From Adiantum capillus-veneris (lineage: Eukaryota; Streptophyta; Polypodiopsida; Polypodiales; Pteridaceae): 64,000 bases of DNA. Every line of letters starts with the position of its first letter. The stretch's first letter is position 1. The notes under the pieces were generated by a model. The model made no database searches, was not told the DNA's origin, and worked only from the letters and a program-made list of their open reading frames with translations. The stretch is taken from assembly GCA_014529385.2 (NCBI GenBank), contig CM043957.1:90290660-90354659 (forward strand), written 5' to 3'. Shown in pieces: positions 11,143 to 22,679 of the stretch. The position numbers were made by a program, and so were the translations under genes.

Positions 11143-11369
11143 TTTTGGAATTAGGGTTGCAGAGAGACACACACAGCTTGGAGAAGATGAAGGAAGCTCA
11201 AGGCACACAATAGAGAGTGTGTTACTTAGTGTGTAATGGAAAGATAGATAGCGCTAGAGTGATGGGCGTATATACAATGCACGGGGGGAAAAACCTCCTA
11301 AAGAGGGAAAAAATACCCCGGAGGTCCTAGTGTGTTCACACACATCACTACCACATGTAAATGGTAACA
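11143..11369 (-). repeat. 5' LTR of copia copy 2
   Basis: 227 bp. The left end has TTTTGGAATTAGGG instead of TGTTGG, one substitution in the terminal TG/CA dinucleotide. The right end is GGTAACA. Confidence 0.9.
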
Positions 11370-12150
11370 CTATCTCTCTCTCCATCTCATTCATCCCCTC
11401 TCTGCTCTGCACGCTCAAGAACCCATGGACCCTCATCGTTGCCATCCACCCTAGCCGTTGTACCCAACAGGTAAGTCTAAACAAATCATATTGTGTTAAT
11501 TATTCTGAGTTGTTAATTTTTTTAATTTGGTTTTGGTTAATGTAGAGTTAGGGTGATCAAATGTATGAACCTATGGACAATGACAAGGGGGAGGAGGATT
11601 TGGACGGATAGAAAATTATTTGTAGTCCTCTCTTAAAGTCCTAATGTGGCACAAGAAAGACTATATGAGCATATGTATATACAACTGAACTAAAATTTCC
11701 ATTTTCATCTTATTTGTATTTTTTTGAAATTATTGGTCTTTTCTACTTTAATTGTCAAAGTGAGGTATATTCAAACTCTGTCGTTTATTTTCTACTTACG
11801 TTTTTCCAAAATGCAATTGATGTTTCAATTGTTATATGCAGGTAAAAAATAAAGGTGCCCATTTGGGCCACCCAAAATTGGGTGGCCCAAATGAGCACCT
11901 TTATTTTTGAATAAGTGCCTAGCGATAATACCCACGGTAATAGATGCCGCAATTTCTACGTAGCAATAGTCACAGGTTTATATCCGCGACTATTACCGCT
12001 CATATTGTTGGCAAACCATTGCCACATTTATTGCCGCTTCTATTACCGCTAATTAACACTATTTTTAATTCTCTCTTCTTTTTCATATGTTATTCTGTGG
12101 TAATCGGAGTGGTTCTCATTTTTTCCTCTTATAGTGGAGCTGGTTTTTCC
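11370..12150. other. non-coding stretch with a long hairpin
   Basis: No recognisable coding region. Near 11470 an AACAG|GTAAGT sequence could be a splice donor of an old exon. From about 11910 to 12045 the block CTATTACCGC/GCGGTAATAG recurs in both orientations, as in sub-terminal repeats of some DNA transposons. No transposon end could be fixed. Confidence 0.4.
11845..11908. repeat. inverted repeat, 31-bp arms, 2-bp loop
   Basis: Left arm 11845-11875 and right arm 11878-11908 are reverse complements with one mismatch, around a central AA. The arm core is GGTGCCCATTTGGGCCACCC. As RNA it would fold to a very stable hairpin. Confidence 0.9.
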
Positions 12151-13333
12151 ACGAGCATTTGATGTTTAGCAAATTCTTCAACAATGAAATAAGCGGTGGT
12201 GCCACTATCCAATAGTGCTTTCAACTCAACTCGGTCTTACGTTACACAAATCCTTAATGGTATGGTGAAATTGGATGTTGGATCAGAGGGTAGGAAGAGA
12301 CCTTGTTGAGTCTTCTTGTGCACATGGTCCAACAGCATGGTCTCTACTGATGTTGAACATCCATGTTTTTGAAACTCGATAGAGTTGTAATGCTCTATAT
12401 CTTAGGTTTCCTTTTTCTTGGACAAATTTAAGCAATATGTACAAACACCCTACTCAGAATACTCTTCATTGCTTCTCTTGTGGTGAAAGTGGTTTAAACC
12501 TTGTTGCATCAATTTGCACGGGTTGGTATCAATTTCTTGGTTCCTTAAGCCACCATTAGTAGAGGATATTGTTGTAAAGATAGCAGGTGGGGTTGCTTCC
12601 TGCCTCTTCTGTTGTTGTCTTTCAAAGAGCCTCTTGTCACACTCTATGGCTTGGGACATAAATTCACTTAGGGTTTGAACCTTTGGCATGGTAAGCAAGA
12701 GATCTTTTACATCATTCTTGAGGCCACCAAAATTGGCTAATGAAATAATCTTCATGTCAGGTTAAATCACATGGGATCTGCCCAAATTCATATGTAGAGA
12801 CCGATGCAAGGTGAGGGCCTTTTCGTAGCTTGCAAAGCTTGATTTCAACAACTCTTGCCCTATCTACTTACCCAAAGGTTTCTGAAAACTCTCTTACAAA
12901 GGCCTCAAAGTCATAAAGTAGAGGAGAGTCCCTTTCAAGTGGGTGAAAATCAAGAGAGGTTCGTATCTGAGAGGAGTTTTTTTATGAAACCAGCTACAGA
13001 ATCTCCATCATGGTAGCACTCAAGGTGCATACATATGAACCGCGTCACTTGCTGGAGAGAGCCTCTAAACTTTGATCTCGTCCCATCAAAGTTTTCATGT
13101 AAGTTGACCTTGGGCTCCTTTCTATTTTGGATTAGATTTGTTGAAGGCATGGTTTGATCATGGCCATGGCTAGCTTCACGTAGCTCTTGGATCTGGCATC
13201 GAAGCTCTTGCACCACCAGACCTAAGGAGTGTGGTTGTTCTGCTTGTAATCCTGTGTTTCTCTCATGTAGCTCTTGAATTTGTTGATACAATTTTTGCAA
13301 GCTAGACATAACACCTTCCAAAACACTCTCCAT
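12150..13333 (-). pseudogene. gag-protease fragment of a chromovirus-type Ty3/gypsy element
   Basis: From ATG at 13333 there is a coiled-coil N-terminus (VQELRCQIQELREA), then the capsid-type motif PKVNLHENFDGTRSKFRGSL. After a frame change comes FGGLKNDVKDLLLT and AIECDKRLFERQQQKR (12450-12755). Further stops follow, and a retropepsin motif reads LKALLDSGTTAYFIVEEF near 12170-12235. The layout matches gags of chromodomain-bearing Ty3/gypsy elements. At least three frame breaks; nothing downstream of the protease is present. Confidence 0.7.
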
Positions 13334-13339
13334 GGCTAG

Positions 13340-13979
13340 TCAAAATCAAGAAGTGGAGTCTTGCAAAATATTGTGAGTGCATCTCGAGCTAGAAGAGAGC
13401 AAGAGAGGGTGCTCACAATATATAAGATCTTGAAACTTGATCATGACTTTAATCTTGATTGCAAGATTTAATACTTGATTAAGAGAATTTGATTACAAAC
13501 TTGGATTACAAAGGTTGACTTACAAGACAAGACTAACTAAAAGAGGGCTTACCTCATAGGAACCTCACCACTAGTGTTGGCAAGATTGAGGGGCTTGTAG
13601 CTCCCCAATACCTCTATTTATACTAGATCTTAAGGAGGTTAGGAACCTTCTAGGTTCTCCCTCAAGCTCAAGGAGGTTAAGAACCTTCTAGGTTCATCTC
13701 CAAGATTCTAGAGCTTTCTAGGACCTTCTAGATTTTTTTCAAGCTTCTTATGGGACCTTGTAGATTCTTCTAGAACTTTCTTCTAAGAGCTCCCATCTAT
13801 GACAGTGGACAGGCTTTGCATGTGTAGTCAGTCTTGGCATGCTTAGCCATCCAACCTACTGACACACTTGCACTTGCCTGGTTTGGAGACCTGGCTATTC
13901 TTAAATCTGATAGATTCATTGACTTTGCACTGCTTGTAGTCTTGTAAATATGCTAGGTTTTACTTGATGTCTAGCAACA
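13340..13979 (-). repeat. candidate 5' LTR of the gag-protease fragment
   Basis: On the minus strand the stretch upstream of the gag ATG begins TGTTGCTAGACATC at 13979 and has a TATA-like TATAAATA near 13614-13621. It carries two or three near-repeats of GGTTAGGAACCTTCTAGG-type sequence (13640-13740). No second copy is in the window, so the LTR call rests on position and promoter-like content. The 3' end and primer site could not be fixed. Confidence 0.4.
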
Positions 13980-15556
13980 AACATTCTAAGAAAAATTAAA
14001 GCATGGTAGATTCGATGTTTAGGTAGTAAAAAGTCTGTAGATAATGCAAGTATGTGGTAAATATCTATGGGAATGTTTGGGCTTTAAGGAATATTTAGTA
14101 CAAGAAACTTTTCATTAACATGATACTAAAAAGATACTCATGATATATGATGCAAGTTACAGATTGGCAGAGAGCTGAGTGATGACTTACACTTAGACTG
14201 CACGAAATGTTGATCAAAATTATCAAAAAGTCAACGCGTAAAGTAGCAAGACCAATGAGTCAGAGGTTCGGTTGAGTATAAAGTTTCAAGTGTGTGTAAC
14301 ATTAGGAGAAACGTGGAATCAATTTTGGGCCCTGTAAGAAACACCAACTCAGCATAAAGAGGTAATTCTGAAAAATGTAAAAGTAGTTTTTTGGAATTCT
14401 ATTTCTCATAGTACATACGTAAAAGTTTCTTGATCACACATAAAGTTTTGGCCTAGTAACTTGTGTGTAGCGGAAAATAACATGAACATAGTGAGAATTT
14501 TATTAGAATAGGTTCCTAATGAGCATAACAAGAGTGCTTGGGTGGAGAGAGCAACAAAAACCATAACACCTAGTTAGATAGGCATTAAAAATACTTCAAA
14601 ATAGAGAGAAATTAAGCTATTGACAATAGCTGAGGATCAAATTTACATGGAGTCGGTCCCCCCTCCAAAAGGCTTTGTGTTATAGGTTTCTCCCATCAAG
14701 AGAGAAATTTCACAATACAATTCTTTGTGTTCCTTGAATAACTAGCTAGTGCAATGAAGATGGAAGCTTCATGCACTAAGCAAAACAACTTTAAAACACA
14801 ACATCAATTCCCTCATGATCTCAGACCCAAGATCTCACACACCTTCAAAGATGGTGAGAGCTAACGGGGTATGAGAGTAGATTGAGAGGAAGAAGGAGTA
14901 ATCTTACGAGAAAGATGTACTTCTCCTCACACAATCACTCATATTAGCATAGTATAGCTTAGTAATTAGCATGGTAGAGGAGATGTTGAGCATGCAGTGA
15001 AGCTTGGCTCTTGGTTGGATTTGCATCACAAAGCCAAGGGTTGTTGGTGTAGACCTCCCTTCTCACAAGCTTGGAGTAGGTGATAAGCTTTCCATTAAAG
15101 CTTGAGAAGAGGAGAGAGAGAGTCTTCTTGCTTCACACATGATCTAGTGTGAGTGTGTGTGTGGAATAATTCCTTGAGAAATTCAGACCCCTCTCTCTCT
15201 TGGTTGACCCCTCATGCTATTTCCTCTTGTTGGCTTCCCATTGGACCCCTCCCAGCTTAGCCAAAGAAAATTAAGTAGTATTAGTGATAGTCTTCTGACA
15301 TGTGTCCCCATTTCCCCTTTTGTGAGAGCTTTAGGTAATTAATTAATGCAATTAAACTCTCATTGGACCCCTTTGTCTCCTGGCCAATAGGAATCAGGCA
15401 AGCCATTGGGCTGTTGAATGCTCATTGGACCCCTTGGGAGCAAGGATTTCACTAACGTAATCACAATCGTTTGATTACGTTAATAACTTTAATATTAACA
15501 GAAGAAAATCACGTGATCACGTTAATTGTTAACGTGATCTTGATGGTAACCTGTAG
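13980..15556. other. non-coding stretch
   Basis: About 1.6 kb, AT-rich, with no open frame above 60 codons and no recognised motif. Phrases such as CTGACATGTGTCCC and CTCATTGGACCCC (15180-15440) recur in similar form at 27980-28080, so part of it belongs to a repeat family shared with that region. Confidence 0.5.
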
Positions 15557-15690
15557 AAAGAAATAGAGCCGGTAGGCCCGCCGGGCTTTTTCATTTTCCC
15601 GGAAGGTCCCATAGGGCTTTTACATTTTCCCGACGGGGCCCGCCGGGCTTTAGGGTTTTCCCAGAGGGCCCGATTGTATATAGTAAACCT
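15557..15690. repeat. GC-rich minisatellite (about 30-bp units)
   Basis: Three to four degenerate units, each with a palindromic core like GCCCGCCGGGC followed by a TTTTCATTTTCCCGG-type spacer. The unit is found again, in inverted orientation, at 27785-27925. The 60-codon frame over it is only a translation of the repeat. Confidence 0.75.
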
Positions 15691-16007
15691 CTTCTTACTT
15701 TGGCATTTCAACTAGGCAAATCCCTGGGGAGTGTATCCGAGTGCCGGGTATAGTCATCTCCTCGTGAATTGACCTAAGGTTACAGAGTCACAGGTCCTTT
15801 TTTTTGGGTTGAACATGATTCTTAATTCGGTAACCACTTCTAAAAATATTTAAACTTTTCACCGAACATAAAGGTACAAAACAAATGAGAATTTGGAGAG
15901 TCATGCTCATTGTGACGAAGCCATTGGTCCATAAAAGGACTGAACTTGGTTTTAGAAGATGAGCATATTTAAATAATGAGTTGATAGTCAAGGGTCGGAT
16001 GTCCTGT
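15691..16007. other. non-coding flank left of element A
   Basis: No supported gene. It ends at the TGTAAGG that opens the 5' LTR of element A. Because the far LTR of A is truncated, no target duplication can be matched here. Confidence 0.5.
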
Positions 16008-16658
16008 TGTAAGGTCTCCGACCCCGATCAAAAAGAACACCATTGTACCTTGAAATGAAAATAATGGAATAAGTTACTATTTTTAGCAGTTTTCCAAATT
16101 CTGTTAGTGCCATGATGTTTAGAATGTTTTAAAGCTCCGAAATGTGAATTAAAATAATTTTTGTAAAAAATTTCCAAAAATAGTAAGTTTTTGGTCACCC
16201 GACCCGTCCAGTTTTGATCGTCTCAAAAAACTGCACCCGTACCCCGAATTTCAAAACACTGTATTTCGGACCCCGGGGGCTGCTAAATATGGCAGATACT
16301 CGGGCCAGTAGGCCTTAGTTAGAGCTTGCTATAGCAATTTTTGGCATCAAAATCCGACTCGTATGACCCGTTTTAGCCTAGAACCAATTTTCCTAAAAAT
16401 TGTCCAGGGCGATACCGGGGGCTCGGGACTGTGTGGGAACACGTTCCAGCCCACTCCAGATCAGCTTTAGCAGCTAGGGGGCGCCCTCTTGCTTTGTGGG
16501 AGTCCTGGGAGAATTTCCAAACCAGGAGCTCAGTCTCAGAACCAATTAACCAAGCCAACCTAACACTTGGTGGGCAGGGAACTGGACTTGCCATGCTTAA
16601 CTGGAGAAGCTCCCGGATGCATTTAGCAACCCAGATTGATTTTCATCTTGAGGTGGCC

Positions 16659-16667
16659 TATTTAAAG
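16659..16667 (+). promoter_or_regulatory. TATA-like box in 5' LTR of element A
   Basis: TATTTAAAG in a GC-moderate context, just upstream of the (CA)n run where transcription would start. It is unchanged at 24500-24508 in the 3' LTR. Confidence 0.6.
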
Positions 16668-17535
16668 ACCTGCACACACACACACACACATATGCTCAGA
16701 CACACACCTACACACACTCTGGGACGGTGCTGCCGGAACACACACCTTTTGAAGGGGAAGCAAGGAGGGAGGTGCTGTCGAATTCTCGCCTCAAGAAGCT
16801 CGATTAGATCAGAGAATCAAGAGGATTATCAGCTCTAATCACGGTAACCACGGTTTAATTAATGCTTTCTGCAAATCCTTTTTCATTACCATCTAAATTT
16901 CCCGTCTATTATGCTTATTCCTAGTCGTAATTCTCTATGACTACTCTCTACATTCTCCTTATCCATATTCTATTATGTAATCATCATTCCATAGCTGAAT
17001 TATCAGCCATTCATCACTCTCGGTTAATGATTAGAACATAATTATAAGAATTTTCTCTCTCTAGGTAGCATAGTAATTAATCGGTAAGCTAATAAATGTG
17101 TAGATTGAAGAGAATCACTCTTTTAATCACTCATTAACAATGAAGATTAATTGAATTCATTCTCTTATGCATTAAGATGTAATTAAGGAGGAATTAATCT
17201 GTCATTAAGACTCTAAGAATTGGTTTTCCTCACACATATGCCTAAGGTAAATCTGCATCGTCTATTTGCCAGGAAATAGTTTAAACATACTTAATTCAAT
17301 TCTCTGGTAATTCCAATAGTGAAATCCTAATTATTCTTAATTATGTAAGCCGAATAATTATCTTAGAGCCGGTTCCCATAGGATTATGTGCCATCCTTAA
17401 TGATTGCTTTATGAAAGAAATCTAGATCTCTCAGATAGGAGAAATTAATTGATGTCACTAATCTACCCATTGGACTGTTATGATGCTTGCGAACCTTAGC
17501 TCTTTCTCCAAGCTAATCATTTAAAGTAGTGAGAA

Positions 17536-17706
17536 ATGGCCCCGGTTAAGAAGACGCCCTTCGATGGTGCCCACGATCGCGAGGCAGGAACGAGTAATGT
17601 CAACAGAAAGGGGAAAGCTCCTATGGAGGAACAAATACCGGCCATCTCACGGGCCATCGATGAAGAAGTGGAAGAGGTAGATCATATTTTTATTCAAGTT
17701 GTTTAA
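17536..17706 (+). CDS. putative first gag exon inside the 5' LTR of element A
   Basis: A 56-codon frame, start MAPVKKTPFDGAHDREAG, with a basic N-terminus and acidic end (AIDEEVEEVDH). A GT donor follows GAAGAG at 17677. The matching acceptor would be TTGGTGTTGCAG ending at 18870, just past the primer site, which joins EEVEE to EDPMLEYQKFQ in frame. The copy in the 3' LTR (25434-25604) is open too, with one change (AIDEE to AINEE). Its preservation in both LTRs, at a length where stops are expected by chance, supports real coding. The alternative is an unspliced small ORF. Confidence 0.5.
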   Translation: MAPVKKTPFDGAHDREAGTSNVNRKGKAPMEEQIPAISRAIDEEVEEVDHIFIQVV

Positions 17707-17968
17707 TTTAACATTGCACACGTTTAGTTAGGAATGAAAATATCCCCGAACATGTTGGAGAAATCCGACGGAAACCTCGGCATTGAAATCATTGTACATT
17801 AAGTTCTAAAGTAGGAAGGTAATGTTTGATGGGTATGCTGTTTGCAATAGGAAAGAATGTCTGCTAGGGAAAATTTAGCTCGACATGTTCATTTTAATTC
17901 CAATGTTGAATCAGTCCTGACCCCCCTACTGATCACAGGGGGCAGAGTTCCTCGTTAAGAACTCTTGA

Positions 17969-18090
17969 ATCCACGACTTGCTTTCTATGCGGTGGATACC
18001 CACGAATTGCTTTCTATGTGGTGGGAACCCATGTCTTTCTTTCTATGCGGTGGGAGTGTCCATGACGTGCTTTCTATGCGGTGGACATAC
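17969..18090 (+). repeat. four-copy ~30-bp tandem repeat in 5' LTR
   Basis: Units centred on CTTTCTATGCGGTGG, separated by variable CCACGACTTG-like spacers. Four copies. The same array is at 25867-25988 in the 3' LTR. It could be a cluster of regulator binding sites. Confidence 0.8.
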
Positions 18091-18759
18091 CTAGTTGTAT
18101 GGGCAGCTAGGCGACAACGGGAGGAGTGAACTCTCGCTGGAGGGGCGATGTTGTACCTCCAAAACATTGGAACTTTTATGAATAAGTTTGAGTAGAGTTT
18201 TTACTAGAATTCTGTCTTGGTACTGTTTGCAATACTGTTTGAAGGGCTGTCTTAACGAACAATGTGATTCGGAATTAAACAAGGAATTTTTATGTTGAAC
18301 AACCTTTGTGGTAGTAATTAGGTCACACAAAGAAGTGTGAGTGTGGGGGTGGAAAGTGGGGGCTTGGCTCAGGTTGCCAATGCCTACGAGATGGGTGGTC
18401 CCGATGGGTCGGGAACTCTCTGTCCCCATTGTGCTTACTTTGATATTAGTAATACTCATTGGCCCTAGAGCGGTGAAATCTCGAGAGTACGTGCCTCTGA
18501 AACATGGGGAAAAAGGCACTCGAGGTTTCTCTCCTCTTGGAAGGTGGGTCTTAGGATCGCTACATAGGTTAAATCCCGCTTCCCCTGCGAGGTGGAGCTA
18601 GATCTCCTTGCTAGTAGGCTCGATCTCAATTCACTTTGTGATGAGAGATCGTCCGCTAGATGAACCCAGACCACTTTGTTTGCTTCCACTATAGATCTAG
18701 TGGCCACCAGGTTTACCATCAGATCCGTTGTTGAGACGACGGGGTGGGGACCTCACACC

Positions 18760-18772
18760 TGGTATCAGAGCC
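18760..18772 (+). other. primer-binding site of element A
   Basis: TGGTATCAGAGCC two bases after the LTR end (ACACC|TGG). Initiator tRNA-Met type. Confidence 0.9.
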
Positions 18773-18870
18773 TAGGTTAGGCTGGGAAATAAAGTCGTAT
18801 TGTTTGAACATTTAAAAGGAACTTAAAGTATATAGGTTTTTGATCTGAATTCCTTGCATTGGTGTTGCAG

Positions 18871-19374
18871 GAAGACCCCATGCTCGAATATCAGAAGTTC
18901 CAAGTGTTTGAGCTTATTTATGAGCAAGCTTGAAGATCCCCAGTTTAACAGTTCAGGCAAGATGTCATGGAGATATTGTTGAAGGCTTATACGCCACACT
19001 CCACTCGCATTGATAGAGGATGGGAACTTGATTGGACATTTCCAGGAGGGGTTTACTACATCAACGCTCGAAAGCTAGGATGCCTGGCTACCGACTTGAA
19101 GAAGGTACGTTGGGGAGAAGAGTTGAGAGTAATAGAGATATTCTACTTGGTGCCTACACTATTGCACCAGACTGTTTCAAACAACTCCAATCAAACCATC
19201 AACGACTGGCTTTTGGATAAGGTCACCAACGTGATCCCAGCGAACCGAGTCAAAACCTTTGGATTACTGAAGGCGGAACTCCGGCTTGATATCTTAGTTT
19301 ATTATACACTCAAGAATGAGTATAGAAACTATTACACGAATGAGGTAGTGCATTACGTGAATACCATCTCCTAG
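18871..19374 (+). CDS. putative second gag exon of element A
   Basis: After the acceptor at 18870 the frame reads EDPMLEYQKFQVFELIYEQ, meets two stops (18931-18948), then runs open from ATG 18967 for 135 codons (MEILLKAYTPHSTRIDRGWE). A strong donor AAGAAG|GTACGT at 19105 pairs with the acceptor CCATGTAG ending at 19591. This joins ATDLKK to APPVALYSAAQEKK, the start of the capsid-type region, without a frame change. The N-terminal domain itself is not recognised. If introns are real, only 18871-19104 is exon and the rest is intron. Confidence 0.45.
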
Positions 19375-19591
19375 GCATATTTTATACACAATCCATAAAG
19401 CCATGTAATAAGCTGATCATCAGTTATCCTAAACCTTGAGGGGTTTCAATTGTAATAAATTTTCATCAATAAAGTTCTTTTTGTCTCTGAATCTCTGTCT
19501 CTTGATAAAGTAGAATCTTGAATTTTATTTAAAGTCTCATGTCTATTTTGAAATCCAAGTAATGTATCAAGAATTCGTATAATCCATGTAG

Positions 19592-21045
19592 GCACCGCCT
19601 GTTGCTCTGTACTCGGCAGCGCAAGAGAAGAAGCTCCTCCTTAAGCAAGCCCAACCTCCGATCTTTAAGGGTGAGGGGACAAATGTGGAGAGAGATGCGG
19701 AATATGGATGGAAGCCATGGACGATTACTTTGAAGCTGCGGGGACCTAACCCGTAAATCAGACTATGCTTGCCATGTTCTGCTTAACTAGCGATGCCAAG
19801 ATATGGTGGAAGCAACATTGCAGGGACATGGACATTAAGGGATCTTCCGAGTCCTGGGAAGACATTAAAGCTGCAATAATGGGACGTTATTTACCTCCTA
19901 CCTATAGAACCTTGAGGATGAATGAATTCTTTTCACTTCGGCAGCAGAATTCATCTGTCGAAGAATACTATGCAAAGTTTGTCACTCTTCGGAGATATGC
20001 TCCTAAGATGACCTTGGAACAACAGGTGGCAAGGTTCTGCCAAGGTCTAATCGATCCCCTGAATACTCGGTTGGAAGCTCTCAGGCCGACGACGCTACAG
20101 GATACCTTGTTGAGAGCCAAACCTCTAGCTCTCGAAGTACAAAAGGCTAATCAGAACAGAAGGAATCATTGGGCAAAGAGGGCAAGGACCACTTCTTGGG
20201 ATAACAGACCGGCCAACCAAGCGTATAACCAGCGCCCTATTGTGGCTACCACCACAACCATGGAGTTCCCCGATGTTCGATGCTATGGTTGCGGCGATCA
20301 TGGACATTACAGATCCAATTGCCCCAGGAACATTCAGGCAACCAACGCCAATGCCATACGCTTGAATACCCGTGGGCATGGCCAAGCTAATGGAAGAGGA
20401 GGACGAGGAAGGATGAACAGAGGGCGAGGGCGTGGAGCTACCGCCAGAGTGAATGCCGCAGTGGTACAACCAACTGTGGGTGATGAAACAGTGAAGAGAG
20501 CAACCCTACATGCTGCAATTGACAATCCCAATGGTTGCAAGCAATACGCAGTCATTCATACGCCAGGATCTCTCAAAGGTGAAAAAGTTAACTTCCTTAT
20601 AGATTGTGGTAGTACTCTTTCATTTCTTTCACCCCGATGCATGCGAAAGTTTAAGCTAGATAAGTACCCAACAAGCAAGCTAGTTGTAGAGTTAGCAAAC
20701 GGCAAGGAGGTAGTATCTCAACACTCTGCAGGCAAAATTGACTTTGATTTAGGGGGACACCCAACTTCTGCCCAATTTCGAACCCTACCCTTACGATTCT
20801 TTGATGGGATACTAGGGATGGACTGGCTAAAGCAAAATAGGGCCCACATACATTGTGCACAAGGAAACTTTACCTTTATAGATAACTTGGGTAATGAAGC
20901 CATAATCCAGGGGGAAAATGGGAGACCTAAGGCTACTCTAGTTAAGGCCAACAGACTTTTGAAGGGACTAAGGAAGGGTCAGCAAATTTATGCGGTTAAA
21001 CTCAATAAAGTGGACCAATCAGATACCTCACTTCGACCAAACTAG
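19592..21045 (+). pseudogene. gag and protease of element A
   Basis: Begins APPVALYSAAQEKKLL and QPPIFKGEGT. A small frameshift near 19690-19765 breaks the capsid motif, then 426 codons are open. Domains: retrotransposon gag (MLAMFCLTSDAKIWW, FFSLRQQNSSVEEYYAKF), zinc knuckle CYGCGDHGHYRSNC, Arg/Gly-rich stretch, and retropepsin FLIDCGSTLSFLS with GILGMDWL. The active-site triplet is D-C-G instead of the usual D-S-G or D-T-G. The frame stops with a single TAG at 21043-21045 directly before RT. Confidence 0.85.
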
Positions 21046-22679
21046 TTGAGGGAGTATGATGATGTATTCCCTAAAGACCTTACGAATCTTCCACCACACA
21101 GAGAGGTAGATCATGAGATTGAGCTATTCCTGGATGTGAACCTATCTCAAAAAGACCTTATAAGATGTCACTTCCAAAGGCCATTGAACTCAAAGAACAT
21201 CTTAGGCAACTCATTGAGCAAGGATTCATTCGACCGAGTACTTCTCCTTGGGGTGCTCCAGTTCTTTTTCAGAAGAAGAAGGATGGAACCTTAAGGCTAT
21301 GCATAGACTATCATGGACTGAACCAGGTAACCGTCAAGAACAAGTATCCAATTCCAAGGATTGACGAACTCTTGGACAGGCTCCACGGCACCAAAATATT
21401 TATGAAGATAGATCTAAGGTCAGGATATTACCAAATCAGGATCAAGGAATCAGATATTCCAAAGACGGCTTTCAATACTAGGTATGGGCACTACGAGTTC
21501 ACAGTAATGTCTTTTGGTCTAACAAATGCTCCTGCAAGCTTCAATCGACTTATGCAGGATATTTTCAGACCTTACCTGGATGATTTTGTCTTGGTTTTCT
21601 TTGATGACATTCCGATCTACTCTAAGAACGAGGCAGATCACGAAGAACTTGATCTTCTCCGAAAACACCAACTTTACGCTAAAGAGAGCAAGTGCACTTT
21701 TTGCTGGCCTAAAGTCCACTATCTTGGATTTGTCATATCAGCTGAGGGGATTTCAGTGGACCCAGACAAGTTCAAGGACATCGTTGATTGGCCTCAACCA
21801 TCCACCGTCAGTGAAGTAAGAGGATTTCTTGGAATAACGGGATGGTACAAGATTTTTGTCAAGGATTATGCACGTATTGCTGCACCTTTGATGAAACTCC
21901 TGAAGAAAGGAATGAGGATCGAATGGAAGACCGAGCATGAGTCTAGCTTTGCTAAACTAAAGGAGTTCTTGGTCTCAGCTCCTATTTTAAAGCTTCCAGA
22001 TTTCAGTAAGGAATTTGAAGTAGCGACCGACGCTAGAAAATTCGCTCTAGGCGGAGTTCTTACTCAAGAAGGAAGACCAATGGCGTATACTTCGCGAAAG
22101 CTGAGAGATCATGAGAAGAATTATCCTACTCATGATTTGGAACCTCTAGCAGTTATTCATGCGCTGAAGTTATGTAGACATTATCTTCTCGAACACAAGT
22201 TTCAGCTGGTTATAGACCACAAGAGCTTAAAATGGATTTTTACTCAACCTATTCTCAATATGCGACAACGACGATGGATAGAGCTATTACAGGAATATGA
22301 CCTAGACATAAAGTATAGACCAGGAAAGGAAAATGTAGTTGCAGATGGTCTTAGCCGAAAATCCTTTCTCGGAGCTATCTCTATTCCAAATAACCCTATC
22401 TGGGATAGAATCAAAGAAGCAACCTTGGTAGATCCAGAGTACCAACGTATAGTATCTCTAGTCCAGCAGAATAAGATGCCTGAAGCTAAAGATTACTCTC
22501 TTATGGGAGGATGTCTTTACTACAGACATAGACTCTATGTACCCAGAGATCCAGCCTTAAAGAAGGCCATTTTGTATGAAGCGCACGATAGCCCTACATC
22601 CGGACATCCAGGCTATGCTAAGACTCTTCATGCTGTCAGGAGGAGTTATTTTTTGAAGGGGACATACTTCGCTATGTGA
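21046..22679 (+). pseudogene. reverse transcriptase-RNase H of element A
   Basis: Continues in the gag-protease frame after the TAG (REYDDVFPKDLTNLPPHREV), shifts frame near 21150, then runs from [21 protein letters not shown] landmarks are [38 protein letters not shown] and the catalytic FFDDIPIYS. RNase H landmarks are [41 protein letters not shown] and VVADGLSRK. The integrase zinc-site histidines follow ([13 protein letters not shown]). Codons are missing after NEADHEE. The frame ends at 22679 just before the zinc-site cysteines. Confidence 0.88.

Larger units (their letters stand above)
6176..11369 (-). mobile_element. Ty1/copia retrotransposon, copy 2 (full length, mutated)
   Basis: A 5,194-bp element with both LTRs (11143-11369 upstream, 6176-6403 downstream), a primer site at 11129-11140, a polypurine tract at 6404-6415, and the copia order gag, protease, integrase, RT, RNase H. 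The LTRs differ at roughly 5% of positions, so it is not very recent. Flanks ATATC (6171-6175) and CTATC (11370-11374) agree at four of five bases and probably are the decayed target duplication. The coding region has several stops and frameshifts, so it is non-autonomous now. Confidence 0.9.
16008..18757 (+). repeat. 5' LTR of element A
   Basis: Starts TGTAAGGTCTCCGACCCCG and ends ACCTCACA. Contains a TATA-like box (16659-16667), a short (CA)n run (16673-16690), a four-copy 30-bp repeat (17969-18090) and a small ATG-initiated frame (17536-17706) that is probably the first exon of gag. An unusually long LTR. Confidence 0.92.

Noticed and set aside
17969-18090. CRISPR-like array in the LTR of element A
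   Set aside because: Only four units, irregular short spacers, duplicated in both LTRs, and a eukaryotic mobile-element context.
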